Source: Lachnospiraceae bacterium (GTDB lineage Bacteria > Bacillota > Clostridia > Lachnospirales > Lachnospiraceae). From it: 64,000 nucleotides of DNA. The stretch covers positions 372,001-436,000 of the forward strand of contig SVFD01000001.1 of assembly GCA_015057025.1 (NCBI GenBank). The letters run 5' to 3'. The position numbers and the translations under genes are program-made. This document shows, in pieces, positions 9,780-19,180 of this stretch (the stretch's first letter is position 1; the number at the start of each line of letters is the position of its first letter). The notes beneath the pieces were generated by a model. It was not told the origin of the DNA. It made no database searches and worked only from the letters and a program-made list of their open reading frames with translations.

Positions 9780-10469
9780 GTGAAACATACATATGAGTTA
9801 TCAGTGATTATCAGGGAATTATTATCAGGAAATAGGAAGGCGTTTCAGGAACTTTATAATTTGACTGCCAACGATGTTTATTTCCACGTAAAAACAATTG
9901 TGAATAATGATGCGGAGGCAGCAAGATTAATCGTTAAGATTTATAAAAGTATGGCAATGCGTTTGGATCGTCTTCAGAAGCCTGAGGATGCCGTTAAATG
10001 GATGAATAAGATTATGTACGGACATCTTATGGATTGGATGAATGTACATTGTGCAACAATGCTTATGGATGAAGAAATGGGTCGTTTTGATAAAATGCCT
10101 GCTGTGCCTATTGTAGAGGGTGGAATGACAATGTATACAGAGGCAGAGACTGCTGCGTTGGCGGCTACATATGTATCACAGCTTCCTGAAGTGCATGCGA
10201 TTACAGGTCTTGCATATTTCTTCGATAATCTTGAAATGCAGGAGACGGCAGAATTGCTCCAGTGTGATGAGACGCGTATTGCAACAAGAACCAAATATGC
10301 ACAGAAGTTAGTAGAAAGTTATTGTAAGGATTTTGCAAAAGAAAATAATATTGAAATACAGACCGTGGATACCCATATTTTGCTTTTAGCATATGTACTT
10401 CTTGCAAAAGAAGCTGTTTTGCCCGGTATGCGTGAGCTTTATTTTGATATCGCGCAGGAAATTTCATAG
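9780..10469 (+). CDS. Divergent sigma-70 (ECF-like) family protein
   Basis: A 229-residue protein starting at GTG behind a strong AAAGGAGG. Residues about 14-85 resemble sigma region 2 (helical, with AFQELYNLTANDVYFHV and a DAVKWMNKI-type segment). Residues about 140-185 resemble sigma region 4 (LPEVHAITGLAYFFDNLEMQETAELLQCDETRI, continuing as a helix-turn-helix). The C-terminal 45 residues have no clear assignment. The similarity is in pattern rather than strict consensus, so it may be a degenerate or specialised sigma-like regulator. It follows the MoxR/GH9 operon by 205 bases and is closed by its own terminator. No anti-sigma gene sits next to it. Confidence 0.6.
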   Translation: MKHTYELSVIIRELLSGNRKAFQELYNLTANDVYFHVKTIVNNDAEAARLIVKIYKSMAMRLDRLQKPEDAVKWMNKIMYGHLMDWMNVHCATMLMDEEMGRFDKMPAVPIVEGGMTMYTEAETAALAATYVSQLPEVHAITGLAYFFDNLEMQETAELLQCDETRIATRTKYAQKLVESYCKDFAKENNIEIQTVDTHILLLAYVLLAKEAVLPGMRELYFDIAQEIS

Positions 10470-10501
10470 GAGATGCTCAACTTTAAATAATAAGAATATA
10501 A

Positions 10502-10546
10502 GGTCACTTTTACTTCAGGGAATTCCCTTGGTAGAAGTGACCTTTT
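10502..10546 (+). terminator. Rho-independent terminator after the sigma-like gene
   Basis: An inverted repeat with outer arms GGTCACTT and AAGTGACC and inner pairing CAGGG/CCCTTG is followed by TTTT. It separates the sigma-like gene from addB. Confidence 0.8.
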
Positions 10547-10627
10547 ATGTTATACTTGGAAAAGAGAACAGTTATAGAATGATTCAAAGTTTCTAAAAAG
10601 AATCAGATATGCTAAAAGAGGTGTAGT

Positions 10628-13600
10628 ATGGCATTGCAATTTTGGTTCGGAGCTTCCGGCTCCGGTAAAAGCATGGGAGTACAACAGGAAATTATAAATC
10701 GTGCTATAGATAATCCGGATAAGATGTTTTTCTTGGTTGTGCCGGATCAGTTTACAATGCAGACACAGAAGCAGATTGTAAAAATGCATCCGGATAAAGG
10801 AATTTTAAATATAGATGTTTTAAGTTTTAGCCGTTTATCACATCGCATTTTTGAAGAAGTGGGAAAAGATAACCGTTTGGTATTGGATGATACCGGAAAA
10901 TGTCTTTTGCTTCGTAAGGTGGCAGAGAAGGAAAAGGATAATATTCCCGTACTTGCCGCAGGTTTGAAGCATCCGGGATATATCCAGGAAGTAAAATCTG
11001 TTTTATCCGAATTTATGCAGTATGGTTTGAAACCGGAGGATGTAACAGGACTTGCTGATTTTGCAAAGGAAAGAAGACCGCTTAAGCTTAAATTAGAGGA
11101 TTTAAGTCGGCTTTATGAGGCTTTTATTAAGGAATGTGAGAATAAATATATCACAAAGGAAGAAACCTTGGATTTGCTTCGGGAGCGCTTGCCTCTTTCG
11201 GAAAAGGTAAAGAGCAGTGTATTTGTATTTGACGGATTTACCGGTTTTACACCCATTCAAAATCAAGTAATTGAAGAACTGTTGATTCTGGCAGAAGATG
11301 TTATTGTCACTTTGGAAATGGACCACCGTTACAGCCCCTATCGAATAGAGGGGGAAGAATTTTTATTTCATTTGACAAGACAGACCGTGGCAAGTTTACA
11401 AAGAATTGCACAAAATAACGGTATATCCATGAAGAAAGATATTTTGATGAATGATGTACCTGTAAAACGTTTCGCATCAAACGAACAAATGTCACATTTA
11501 GAACGCAATCTGTTTCGAAAAGACGCAGAAGATTATACAGGTGTGTGCGATGCCATAGAGATTGTTAAAGCGGCAAATGTGCGTCAGGAATGCAAGGTGA
11601 TGTGTGCATCAATGTTTAAGTTGATTTGTGAACAGGGATATCGTTATCGGGATATCGCGGTAGTTACCGGTAATATGGAAAAATACGAGGCACCGTTGCG
11701 TCAGCAGTTTGAAAAATATGGTGTGCCGTATTTTATGGATGCTACAAAAAGTATGCTGACTAATCCTTTTGTGGCTTTTTTGCGTGATGCAATTGCTGTA
11801 TTAAAACAAGGATATCGGTATGCAGATATCTTTCGTCTTTTACGCACAGGAATGACGGATTTAACCAGAGAAGAAATTGACCGATTGGAGAATTATGTAA
11901 GGGCCAGAGGACTAAAAGGATATAAGGCATGGAGTACACCTTTTACATATCCTCACAAGGAGGCTGCAAAGAATACTGAAGAACTGGAGATGTTAAATAG
12001 TCTGCGGGAGCGTGTTGTAACCCTTTTTACACCTTTTGAAAGTATAAAAGTAAAAGAAGAGTTACCTGCGCGCAGGTGGTGTAAAATATTTTACGATTTT
12101 TGTGTAGAGCAGAAGGTACAGCTAAAGTTAGAGAATTATGCAAAGAATTTTGAAGAGAATCATGATTTGGCAACAGCAGTGGAGTATCGGCAGATTTATC
12201 GGTTAATCATGGAGTTATTTGATCAGATTGTGGGGCTTTTGGGGGAAGACATTCTTTCTCTTCAGGAATTCTCAGATATTTTGGATGCCGGATTTGCTGA
12301 AATACGTGTACGCTCTATTCCGCAGGGCGTAGACCTTGTTGTGGTGGGAGATATTGAGAGAACCAGACTTAAGGATATCAAGGCATTGTTTTTCCTCGGA
12401 GTCAATGACGGTAATATTCCGCAAAGCAGTAGCAAAGGCGGCTTGATTTCCGATATGGAAAGAGAATTTCTTTTAAGTTCAGGACGGGAACTTGCGCCTA
12501 CTCCCTCTTCACAAATGTTTATTGAACACTTGTATTTATATATGAATCTTACGAAGCCTTCTGACAAATTGTATTTGTCTTATGCAGCAATGGAGGATGA
12601 CGGAAGCACTCTTCGTCCGGCTTATCTGATTGGGGAATTACAAAAAATATTTCCTGATTTAGAGATTCTGACAAGTGATTTGGCAGGAGCCATTTTATCT
12701 GAACAGGACGCAAAAGAACGTATGGCAACATTACTGTGTCAATACGTTGCCGGAGCAATGAGTGAGGAGGAACAAAAAGAGTTATATGCATTATATGGTG
12801 ATTTGTCAGGAAGGTCGGAATGTTTGGAATGGCTGGCGGATTTAGTGGATGCTGCGTTTTTATCTTATGAACCTTCTGATTTGGAAAGAAGACTTGCTGA
12901 AGATTTATACGGTAAAATTATGGAGTGCAGTATCAGTAGTCTGGAACGTTTTGCCGCGTGCCACTATGCGCATTTTTTGTCCTACGGACTCAGATTGGAA
13001 AAGCGTGAAGAATATGGTTTTGCCGATATGGACATGGGTAATGTTATGCATGATATTTTGCAAAATTTTGGTAAAATGTTGCAGAGGCAAAAACTTGATT
13101 GGTTCAGCGTAGATGATGAAGTGATTGATACTTTTATCCGGCAGGCATTGGAAGAGGTTAGTTTAAGCTATGGCGGTGCCGTTCTACAGGATGGAGCAAG
13201 AAACCGTTATTTTTTAAATCAATTAAAGAGAATTGTGCGGAGAACAATCCGTACGTTACAGGAACAGCTTCGTCACGGAAGCTTCCGTCCTTATGCATTT
13301 GAAAAGGAATTTAAAAATATTTACGATTTTAATGCTAATGACCAAAATAGCGGACAGTTGCTTTTAAAAGGCCGAATCGACAGAATTGATACATGCAGAC
13401 AGGATGATGAAATATTTGTTAAGGTTATGGATTATAAGTCAGGCAGTCACAGCTTTAATTTAAATACTTTGTATTATGGTATTGCATTGCAGTTAGCAGT
13501 ATATTTGGGACAGGCCGTAAAAAATATGAAGAATGCATATCCGGGACAAAAGATTGTGCCGGCTGCGATGTTATATTATCGTACAGTGGATCCTATCCTT

Positions 13601-14086
13601 ACGGCTGAAAAAATTATTTCAGAGAAAGAGAGTGAAAAGGAAATTTTAAAACAATTAAAAACAACAGGTGCTGTATCTGCCAGGGCAGGTATTGTAGATG
13701 CCTTAGATGAAGGCTTAAACGGCAGGTCTGTTGTGGTGCCGGTTACAAAGAAGGGCGAAGAGATTGCATTAAGTGACAGTGTTTTTGACCCGGTTGTTTT
13801 AAATGCCATCTTAGACTTCGCACAGAATAAAACCATATCATTGGCTGATGAAATTATTCGTGGAAAAATTGATATTAATCCCATACTTTCATCTGATTGT
13901 GATGCCTGTCAGTATTGTGATTATAAGGGAGCCTGTGGATTTGATGGTAAAATCAAAGGTTATGAGCAACGCAGACCAAAGGAAATCACGTGTGAAGAGT
14001 TTTGCAACGAGATGCTTGATTCAAAAGCAGAGAATCAAAATAAGCAGGAAGTATCCGGCAGAGAGGAGGCCGAAATATGGCAGTAA
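10628..14086 (+). CDS. addB: ATP-dependent helicase/nuclease subunit B (AddB)
   Basis: AddB pairs with AddA to resect double-strand breaks and start RecA recombination. This 1152-residue protein has a Walker A (GASGSGKS, K14) and a C-terminal PD-(D/E)XK nuclease with D918, D935 and K937 in GRID...DYK. It also has the Fe-S cluster cysteines expected of AddB: C778 (FAACHYAHF) plus C1094, C1097 and C1103. An extra C1091 is also present. Length and layout are normal for Firmicutes AddB. The start has a GAGGTG site eight bases upstream. Its 3' end overlaps addA by 10 bases, so the two subunits are translationally coupled. Confidence 0.96.
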   Translation: MALQFWFGASGSGKSMGVQQEIINRAIDNPDKMFFLVVPDQFTMQTQKQIVKMHPDKGILNIDVLSFSRLSHRIFEEVGKDNRLVLDDTGKCLLLRKVAEKEKDNIPVLAAGLKHPGYIQEVKSVLSEFMQYGLKPEDVTGLADFAKERRPLKLKLEDLSRLYEAFIKECENKYITKEETLDLLRERLPLSEKVKSSVFVFDGFTGFTPIQNQVIEELLILAEDVIVTLEMDHRYSPYRIEGEEFLFHLTRQTVASLQRIAQNNGISMKKDILMNDVPVKRFASNEQMSHLERNLFRKDAEDYTGVCDAIEIVKAANVRQECKVMCASMFKLICEQGYRYRDIAVVTGNMEKYEAPLRQQFEKYGVPYFMDATKSMLTNPFVAFLRDAIAVLKQGYRYADIFRLLRTGMTDLTREEIDRLENYVRARGLKGYKAWSTPFTYPHKEAAKNTEELEMLNSLRERVVTLFTPFESIKVKEELPARRWCKIFYDFCVEQKVQLKLENYAKNFEENHDLATAVEYRQIYRLIMELFDQIVGLLGEDILSLQEFSDILDAGFAEIRVRSIPQGVDLVVVGDIERTRLKDIKALFFLGVNDGNIPQSSSKGGLISDMEREFLLSSGRELAPTPSSQMFIEHLYLYMNLTKPSDKLYLSYAAMEDDGSTLRPAYLIGELQKIFPDLEILTSDLAGAILSEQDAKERMATLLCQYVAGAMSEEEQKELYALYGDLSGRSECLEWLADLVDAAFLSYEPSDLERRLAEDLYGKIMECSISSLERFAACHYAHFLSYGLRLEKREEYGFADMDMGNVMHDILQNFGKMLQRQKLDWFSVDDEVIDTFIRQALEEVSLSYGGAVLQDGARNRYFLNQLKRIVRRTIRTLQEQLRHGSFRPYAFEKEFKNIYDFNANDQNSGQLLLKGRIDRIDTCRQDDEIFVKVMDYKSGSHSFNLNTLYYGIALQLAVYLGQAVKNMKNAYPGQKIVPAAMLYYRTVDPILTAEKIISEKESEKEILKQLKTTGAVSARAGIVDALDEGLNGRSVVVPVTKKGEEIALSDSVFDPVVLNAILDFAQNKTISLADEIIRGKIDINPILSSDCDACQYCDYKGACGFDGKIKGYEQRRPKEITCEEFCNEMLDSKAENQNKQEVSGREEAEIWQ

Positions 14087-17000
14087 CTTTTACGACTGAC
14101 CAGCAAAAGGTTATTGATTTAAGAGATTGTAATATTTTGGTGTCTGCGGCGGCAGGAAGCGGTAAAACAGCGGTACTTACGGAACGTATTGTACAGCGTG
14201 TTTGTGATGCAAAAAATCCGGTTCAAATTGACAGAATGTTAATTGTAACATTTACCAATGCAGCTGCAGCAGAGATGCGGGAAAGAATTGGTGCGGCACT
14301 TCGCAAACGTTTGGATGAGGAGCCGGATAACAGTCATTTACGGCGGCAGATGACACTTTTAAATAATGCGCAGATTACCACCATTGACAGCTTTTGTTTG
14401 TATCTGATTCGGAATCATTTTCATGAAATACAATTAGACCCGGGATTTCGCATTGCTGATGAGGGCGAAATCAGGCTTTTAAAGCAGGAAATTTTAGAGG
14501 AATATTTAGAAGATAAATATGAGGAAGGAAAAACAGAGTTTCTGGAGCTGATAGAAAAATATGCCGGCACAGGGAGTGAAGAAGGATTAAAGGAAATTAT
14601 TTTAAAAATATATGCCTTTTCACAAAGTCATCCGTTCCCGACAGATTATTTGAAGGATTGTATGCGGACGTTGAAGGATGAAAGCGAACTTCCGGAGAAC
14701 TTACAGCATGTTTTGCATGAATATGAACAAAGCATGCTGGAAGAATGTATCGCTCTGTCAAATAAGGCGATTGAGCTTTGTAAGGAACCGGGAGGACCAT
14801 ATCATTATGAAGAGGCATTTCTTGATGATTTGGATTTTTACGCGAGACTGAAACAAGCATCTTCGTATGAAGAAAGAAGCGGTATTTACGGTAGTCACAA
14901 ATATAAGACTTTATCACGAAGTAAGATTGAAGATTTAGACGAAGATATTAAAAATGCGGTAAAAGATATTCGAGATAAAAAGTGTAAAAAGATTATTGAC
15001 GAAATAAGAAAAAGATTCTATTACGGTACGCTTTCGGAAATAATGCCGGATAATTATGAAGCCGGAAAAAACTTGACCGGTTTAATTAAGCTTGCCATGG
15101 AATTCGGAAATCGTTTTGAGAGTGAAAAGCGTAAAAAAAATATCATTGATTTTTCGGATATGGAGCATTTAGCACTTGAGATACTTATGAAAAAAACAGA
15201 AAATGGTTATGAGCCGGGAGAGGTGGCATTAGGGTATCGCGATTTCTTTCAGGAAATTATGGTAGATGAATACCAAGACAGCAATCAGGTACAGGAGTAT
15301 CTGTTGGAAAGTATCAGTCGCCAAAGTGATACAGAAGGCAACCGCTTTATGGTTGGCGATGTTAAACAGAGTATTTATCGCTTCCGTCTGGCAAGACCTG
15401 AAATCTTTATGGAGAAATATGCTGCGTTTTGTGAAGATACAGGTAAAAACAGACGTGTGAATTTGTCTTGTAATTTTCGTAGCCGCAAAGAAGTAATCGA
15501 GAGTGTAAATGAAGTTTTTAAAGCGTTAATGATTCCTCAGGTGGGTAAAATATCTTATGATAAAGATGCGTGTCTTTATTATGGTGCAGATTATCCGGAG
15601 ACCAAATGCGGTAATGCCAGTGAAATTTTATTATATGAAAAAGATGCCTTTCGGGAACAAAATATTTCTGAAGCAGAAGCGGAAGCAAAAATTATTGCAG
15701 AACGTATCAGAGAGTTGTGCAGGGATTTTTGCGTGAAGGATAAAATAACGGGGGAACTTCGTAAAGCGAAATATTCTGATATTGTGATTCTTCTTCGTAC
15801 GGCTGCTGGCATAGATGATGTGATGAAAAAAGTTTTGGAAACGGAAGGAATTCCTTCATACATTTCATCGGGAAAAGGATATTTTGCGGCACCTGAAATT
15901 TGCATCATGCTAAACTATATAAAGGTTCTTAATAATCCAAGACAGGATATTCCGTTAGTGGGAGTATTACATTCCGTGTTGGGAGGGTTTTCAGAAGAAG
16001 AGATTGCCAAGATTCGTTTGTTTAATCGGAAAAAGGGTAGATTATATGACAGTTTGACAGAATATGCCCAAAAAGGCGGTAATGCAAATTTGCGCTGCAA
16101 AGCCGAAGCGTTTATAAAGCATTTGGAGAAATGGCGTAAAAAATCCTGCTTCGTAAGTGTATATGAACTTCTGGAAGAAATTTTACAGGAAAGCGGTTAT
16201 TTGCAACATTGCATGGCAATGCCGGGCGGAACCCAACGAAGAGCTAATCTTTTAGTACTTTTACAAAAGGCTAAGTCCTTTGAACAAGGTGGATACTCAG
16301 GGCTTTTTGATTTTATCAGATATATTGAACTGATGCAGGAGAGAGAAATTGATTTTGGAGAAGCCAATGTGTTGGATGAAAGTGCAGATGTAGTTCGCAT
16401 TATGACAATCCATAAAAGTAAAGGTCTTGAATTTCCAATATGTTTTGTGGCAGGTTTCTCTAAACAGTTTAATATTAGAGAATCTTCGGAACCGGTATTG
16501 ACGGATGCGGATTTGGGCATGGGAGGCGATTATATTGATCTTAATTTACGATGCAGACGAAGAAGTCTCCGTAAAAATATCATAGCCGTAAAGCAGCGCA
16601 ATGACGGACGTGGAGAAGACTTGAGAATTCTTTATGTGGCGATGACCCGTGCTAAAGAAAAATTGATAATGGTGGGGCATGGAAGTAAGCCGGAAATAAT
16701 GAAAGATGGAGCTACGGCATATGAAATTTTAAAAGCCAAATCTTTTATGGAACTTGTGTTACCTGTGGCCAAAGTGCATAGTGAGCTTTTTGATATAAAG
16801 GAATTTACGACAGGTGATTTGAAATTTAGCAAGGTGACCCGACTTGTTGAGGAAAGAGTGTTAAGGGAAGAACTGCAAAATACATCAGGAGAACAGATTT
16901 GGTCATCATATGTGTATCCGCACGCTTCTTTGGATGGTTTATTTACGAAAACTACAGTGTCTGAGTTAAAGAAAGAAGCGTACTTGGAAACAGAGGAGGC

Positions 17001-17601
17001 TTGTCACGAGTTATATGAAGAAAAAGAAATTGTGCCTTATATACCGCAGTTTATTGCTAACCAGGAAGGGGAAGCAGGCGGTTCCAGACGAGGAAGCGCT
17101 TATCATCGCATTATGGAACTGATGGATTTTACCATTGCGCTAAAGAAAGATAAGCTGAATGAGAGTATTCTTGCGCTACGGAAAGGGGCGGTGGATGCAT
17201 TACGAATTCCGGCATCGGAGAATGAACTGGTCAGTCAGGCAAAGGTTTCGAAATTCATGCAAACTAAACTTGCAAAACGTATGGGAGAGGCTCAGTTACG
17301 AAATCAGTTGCACAAAGAACAGCCTTTTATGATGGCGGTAAAAGGAAACAGTGTACGTCCCAATTTTCCGGAGGATGAGGATGTTTTAATACAGGGTGTG
17401 ATTGACGTATATTTTGAGGAAAGTGACGGACTGGTACTGTTGGATTATAAAACAGACAGCGTATCGGACAGTAATGAATTAGTGAAAAGATATGAAGCCC
17501 AGCTGGTATATTATGCAGAAGCTTTGGAACGTCTTACACATAAAAAGGTAAAAGAAAAACTGATATATTCTTTTGCATTACATGAAGTAATCAGTTTATA
17601 G
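14077..17601 (+). CDS. addA: ATP-dependent helicase/nuclease subunit A (AddA)
   Basis: This is the UvrD-like helicase and nuclease subunit of AddAB, 1174 residues. The Walker A is AAAGSGKT (K30). The helicase motifs FTNAAAAEMRER, MVDEYQDSN and VALGYRDF-type spacing are seen, and RILYVAMTRAKE marks helicase motif VI. The C-terminal nuclease has D1110 (GVID), D1123 and K1125 (DYK), so it is predicted active. GGAGG precedes the ATG, inside the end of addB. The gene is followed 12 bases later by a HAD phosphatase in the same direction, which suggests a longer transcript. Confidence 0.97.
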   Translation: MAVTFTTDQQKVIDLRDCNILVSAAAGSGKTAVLTERIVQRVCDAKNPVQIDRMLIVTFTNAAAAEMRERIGAALRKRLDEEPDNSHLRRQMTLLNNAQITTIDSFCLYLIRNHFHEIQLDPGFRIADEGEIRLLKQEILEEYLEDKYEEGKTEFLELIEKYAGTGSEEGLKEIILKIYAFSQSHPFPTDYLKDCMRTLKDESELPENLQHVLHEYEQSMLEECIALSNKAIELCKEPGGPYHYEEAFLDDLDFYARLKQASSYEERSGIYGSHKYKTLSRSKIEDLDEDIKNAVKDIRDKKCKKIIDEIRKRFYYGTLSEIMPDNYEAGKNLTGLIKLAMEFGNRFESEKRKKNIIDFSDMEHLALEILMKKTENGYEPGEVALGYRDFFQEIMVDEYQDSNQVQEYLLESISRQSDTEGNRFMVGDVKQSIYRFRLARPEIFMEKYAAFCEDTGKNRRVNLSCNFRSRKEVIESVNEVFKALMIPQVGKISYDKDACLYYGADYPETKCGNASEILLYEKDAFREQNISEAEAEAKIIAERIRELCRDFCVKDKITGELRKAKYSDIVILLRTAAGIDDVMKKVLETEGIPSYISSGKGYFAAPEICIMLNYIKVLNNPRQDIPLVGVLHSVLGGFSEEEIAKIRLFNRKKGRLYDSLTEYAQKGGNANLRCKAEAFIKHLEKWRKKSCFVSVYELLEEILQESGYLQHCMAMPGGTQRRANLLVLLQKAKSFEQGGYSGLFDFIRYIELMQEREIDFGEANVLDESADVVRIMTIHKSKGLEFPICFVAGFSKQFNIRESSEPVLTDADLGMGGDYIDLNLRCRRRSLRKNIIAVKQRNDGRGEDLRILYVAMTRAKEKLIMVGHGSKPEIMKDGATAYEILKAKSFMELVLPVAKVHSELFDIKEFTTGDLKFSKVTRLVEERVLREELQNTSGEQIWSSYVYPHASLDGLFTKTTVSELKKEAYLETEEACHELYEEKEIVPYIPQFIANQEGEAGGSRRGSAYHRIMELMDFTIALKKDKLNESILALRKGAVDALRIPASENELVSQAKVSKFMQTKLAKRMGEAQLRNQLHKEQPFMMAVKGNSVRPNFPEDEDVLIQGVIDVYFEESDGLVLLDYKTDSVSDSNELVKRYEAQLVYYAEALERLTHKKVKEKLIYSFALHEVISL

Positions 17602-17613
17602 AGAGGATTAGTT

Positions 17614-18285
17614 ATGTATAAAGTAGTTTTATTTGATTTGGACGGAACTTTGACGGATTCGCGGGAAGGAATTTGTAAATCCGTGCAATATGCTTTGGTA
17701 AAAATGGGGCGTCCGGCACCGGAACTTGCAGATTTGGAATGTTTTATCGGTCCACCGTTAAAAACCAGTTTCCGGGAGTTTTATAACATTACAGGTGAGG
17801 AAGCTGACCGGGCGGTAACCTTTTACAGAGAGCGCTATTCTGATGTGGGGAAATATGAGAATGTACCCTATGAAGGAATTGCTGAAATGCTTTGTGCACT
17901 GAAAGAAGCCGGTTACATTCTTGCAGTTGCATCCAGTAAGCCGGAACTCTTTGTGGAGGATATATTAAAGCATTTCGGGCTCTATGATTATTTTCATTAT
18001 GTCGCAGGAAGCGACATGGAAGGTAAGCGTGGAGAAAAAGAGGATGTAATAGAAGAAGTATTCCGTCGAATGAAGCTTGACGAAGAAAACCGTAAAAAAT
18101 ACGCTGTAATGGTAGGAGACAGACACTTTGATATTAATGGTGCAAAATATTTTGGCCTGGACAGTATCGGTGTAACCTATGGTTTTTGTAATGATGGCGA
18201 ACTGGAAGAAGCAGGAGCGACTTATGTGGTGGACACCGTGGCACAATTACAGGAATTGTTGTTAAGTAAAAAGGCGGATGTGTAA
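17614..18285 (+). CDS. HAD-family hydrolase, phosphoglycolate phosphatase-like
   Basis: A 223-residue HAD superfamily phosphatase. Motif I is FDLDGTLTDS (D8 nucleophile, D10), with a helical cap inserted after it. Motif II is near AVASSKPE, and motif IV is MVGDRHFDINGAKYFGLDSIGV. The layout matches Gph/PpaX-like enzymes that dephosphorylate small phosphoesters; the substrate cannot be told from sequence. GAGAGGATTAG supplies the ribosome binding site. Its stop overlaps the start of the next gene by one base (TAATG). Confidence 0.85.
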   Translation: MYKVVLFDLDGTLTDSREGICKSVQYALVKMGRPAPELADLECFIGPPLKTSFREFYNITGEEADRAVTFYRERYSDVGKYENVPYEGIAEMLCALKEAGYILAVASSKPELFVEDILKHFGLYDYFHYVAGSDMEGKRGEKEDVIEEVFRRMKLDEENRKKYAVMVGDRHFDINGAKYFGLDSIGVTYGFCNDGELEEAGATYVVDTVAQLQELLLSKKADV

Positions 18286-19061
18286 TGGACAAAAAGATAA
18301 ATATTTTTAAAATTCTTTTTGCAATATGCGGTAGTGTGGGGATTTATATTGTGGCATATCTCCTTGTGATATCTTTGCTTGCCGGGATTCCCGGGATAAA
18401 AGAAATGCACACAATGTACTTAAATGCTGTTGCAATGGCAATAGCGGCAGGTGCAATTGTTTTTACCATACGGAAAGAGGAGATTGCTTTTAAGATTCAA
18501 ACGAAACCTTTTTTGCAGGTGATAGCAGTTGTAATTCTGGCATATGCATCTTCGGCGTTCTTTAATTTTTTGCTTGGAATGATTCCCTGGCATACTATAT
18601 TTGAACATGATGTGACACCGGATGAAGCTGTTTTTTTTGGTATTCCGTTGTGGGCAAGGATGTTGTGTTATGAAGTGGTAGCACCGATTTCGGAAGAATT
18701 GTTGTTTCGCCAGGTGATTTATAAAAGATTGCGGATGATTTCACCTATCTGGATAGCGGTAGTTATCTCTGCGGGATTGTTTGGTTTGTATCATGGGAAC
18801 TTGTTGCAGGGAATATATGCTTTTATTATGGGTATTTTCCTGGCATTAGTATATGAATGGACAGGAAGTGTTTTGGCACCGATTATATTCCATATGGTTG
18901 CAAATCATTTGTCGGATATTACGTATGAAGCAGAGATGTTGGGAAACGTTGTATATTCGTGGCCTTCGGCTGTTGTGGCAATCTTTTTGATGGCAATGTC
19001 GTTATACATTTTATTAAAAAACAAGAACAAATGTTCTAAAAATACATTGCATTCCGTTTAG
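18285..19061 (+). CDS. CPBP-family intramembrane metalloprotease
   Basis: A 258-residue polytopic protein with about seven or eight hydrophobic segments. It carries the CPBP (CAAX protease and bacteriocin-processing) motifs: EELLFRQVIYKRL for motif 1, FGLYHGN for motif 2, and a third HMVANHLSD. These supply the Glu and His residues of the metal site of ABI/Rce1-type enzymes. Bacterial members act in processing of membrane peptides or bacteriocin immunity; no bacteriocin gene is nearby. It is translationally coupled to the HAD phosphatase. Confidence 0.88.
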   Translation: MDKKINIFKILFAICGSVGIYIVAYLLVISLLAGIPGIKEMHTMYLNAVAMAIAAGAIVFTIRKEEIAFKIQTKPFLQVIAVVILAYASSAFFNFLLGMIPWHTIFEHDVTPDEAVFFGIPLWARMLCYEVVAPISEELLFRQVIYKRLRMISPIWIAVVISAGLFGLYHGNLLQGIYAFIMGIFLALVYEWTGSVLAPIIFHMVANHLSDITYEAEMLGNVVYSWPSAVVAIFLMAMSLYILLKNKNKCSKNTLHSV

Positions 19062-19103
19062 CTATGTGTTAGAATGAGTGTAATCCGAGAAGAGAATAGA
19101 ATT

Positions 19104-19140
19104 GTCGATGTGATATGAGAAGAAGTTGTATCACATCGAC
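19104..19140 (+). promoter_or_regulatory. 12-bp perfect inverted repeat in the helicase leader
   Basis: GTCGATGTGATA (19104-19115) and TATCACATCGAC (19129-19140) pair perfectly around a 13-base purine-rich loop. No U-run follows, so it is not a standard terminator. It ends 26 bases before the ribosome binding site of the helicase-nuclease gene, so a translational or operator role is possible. Confidence 0.6.
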
Positions 19141-19180
19141 GGGGATGCCCCCCATAAGTGAATATTGGAGGTCTTGTAAA

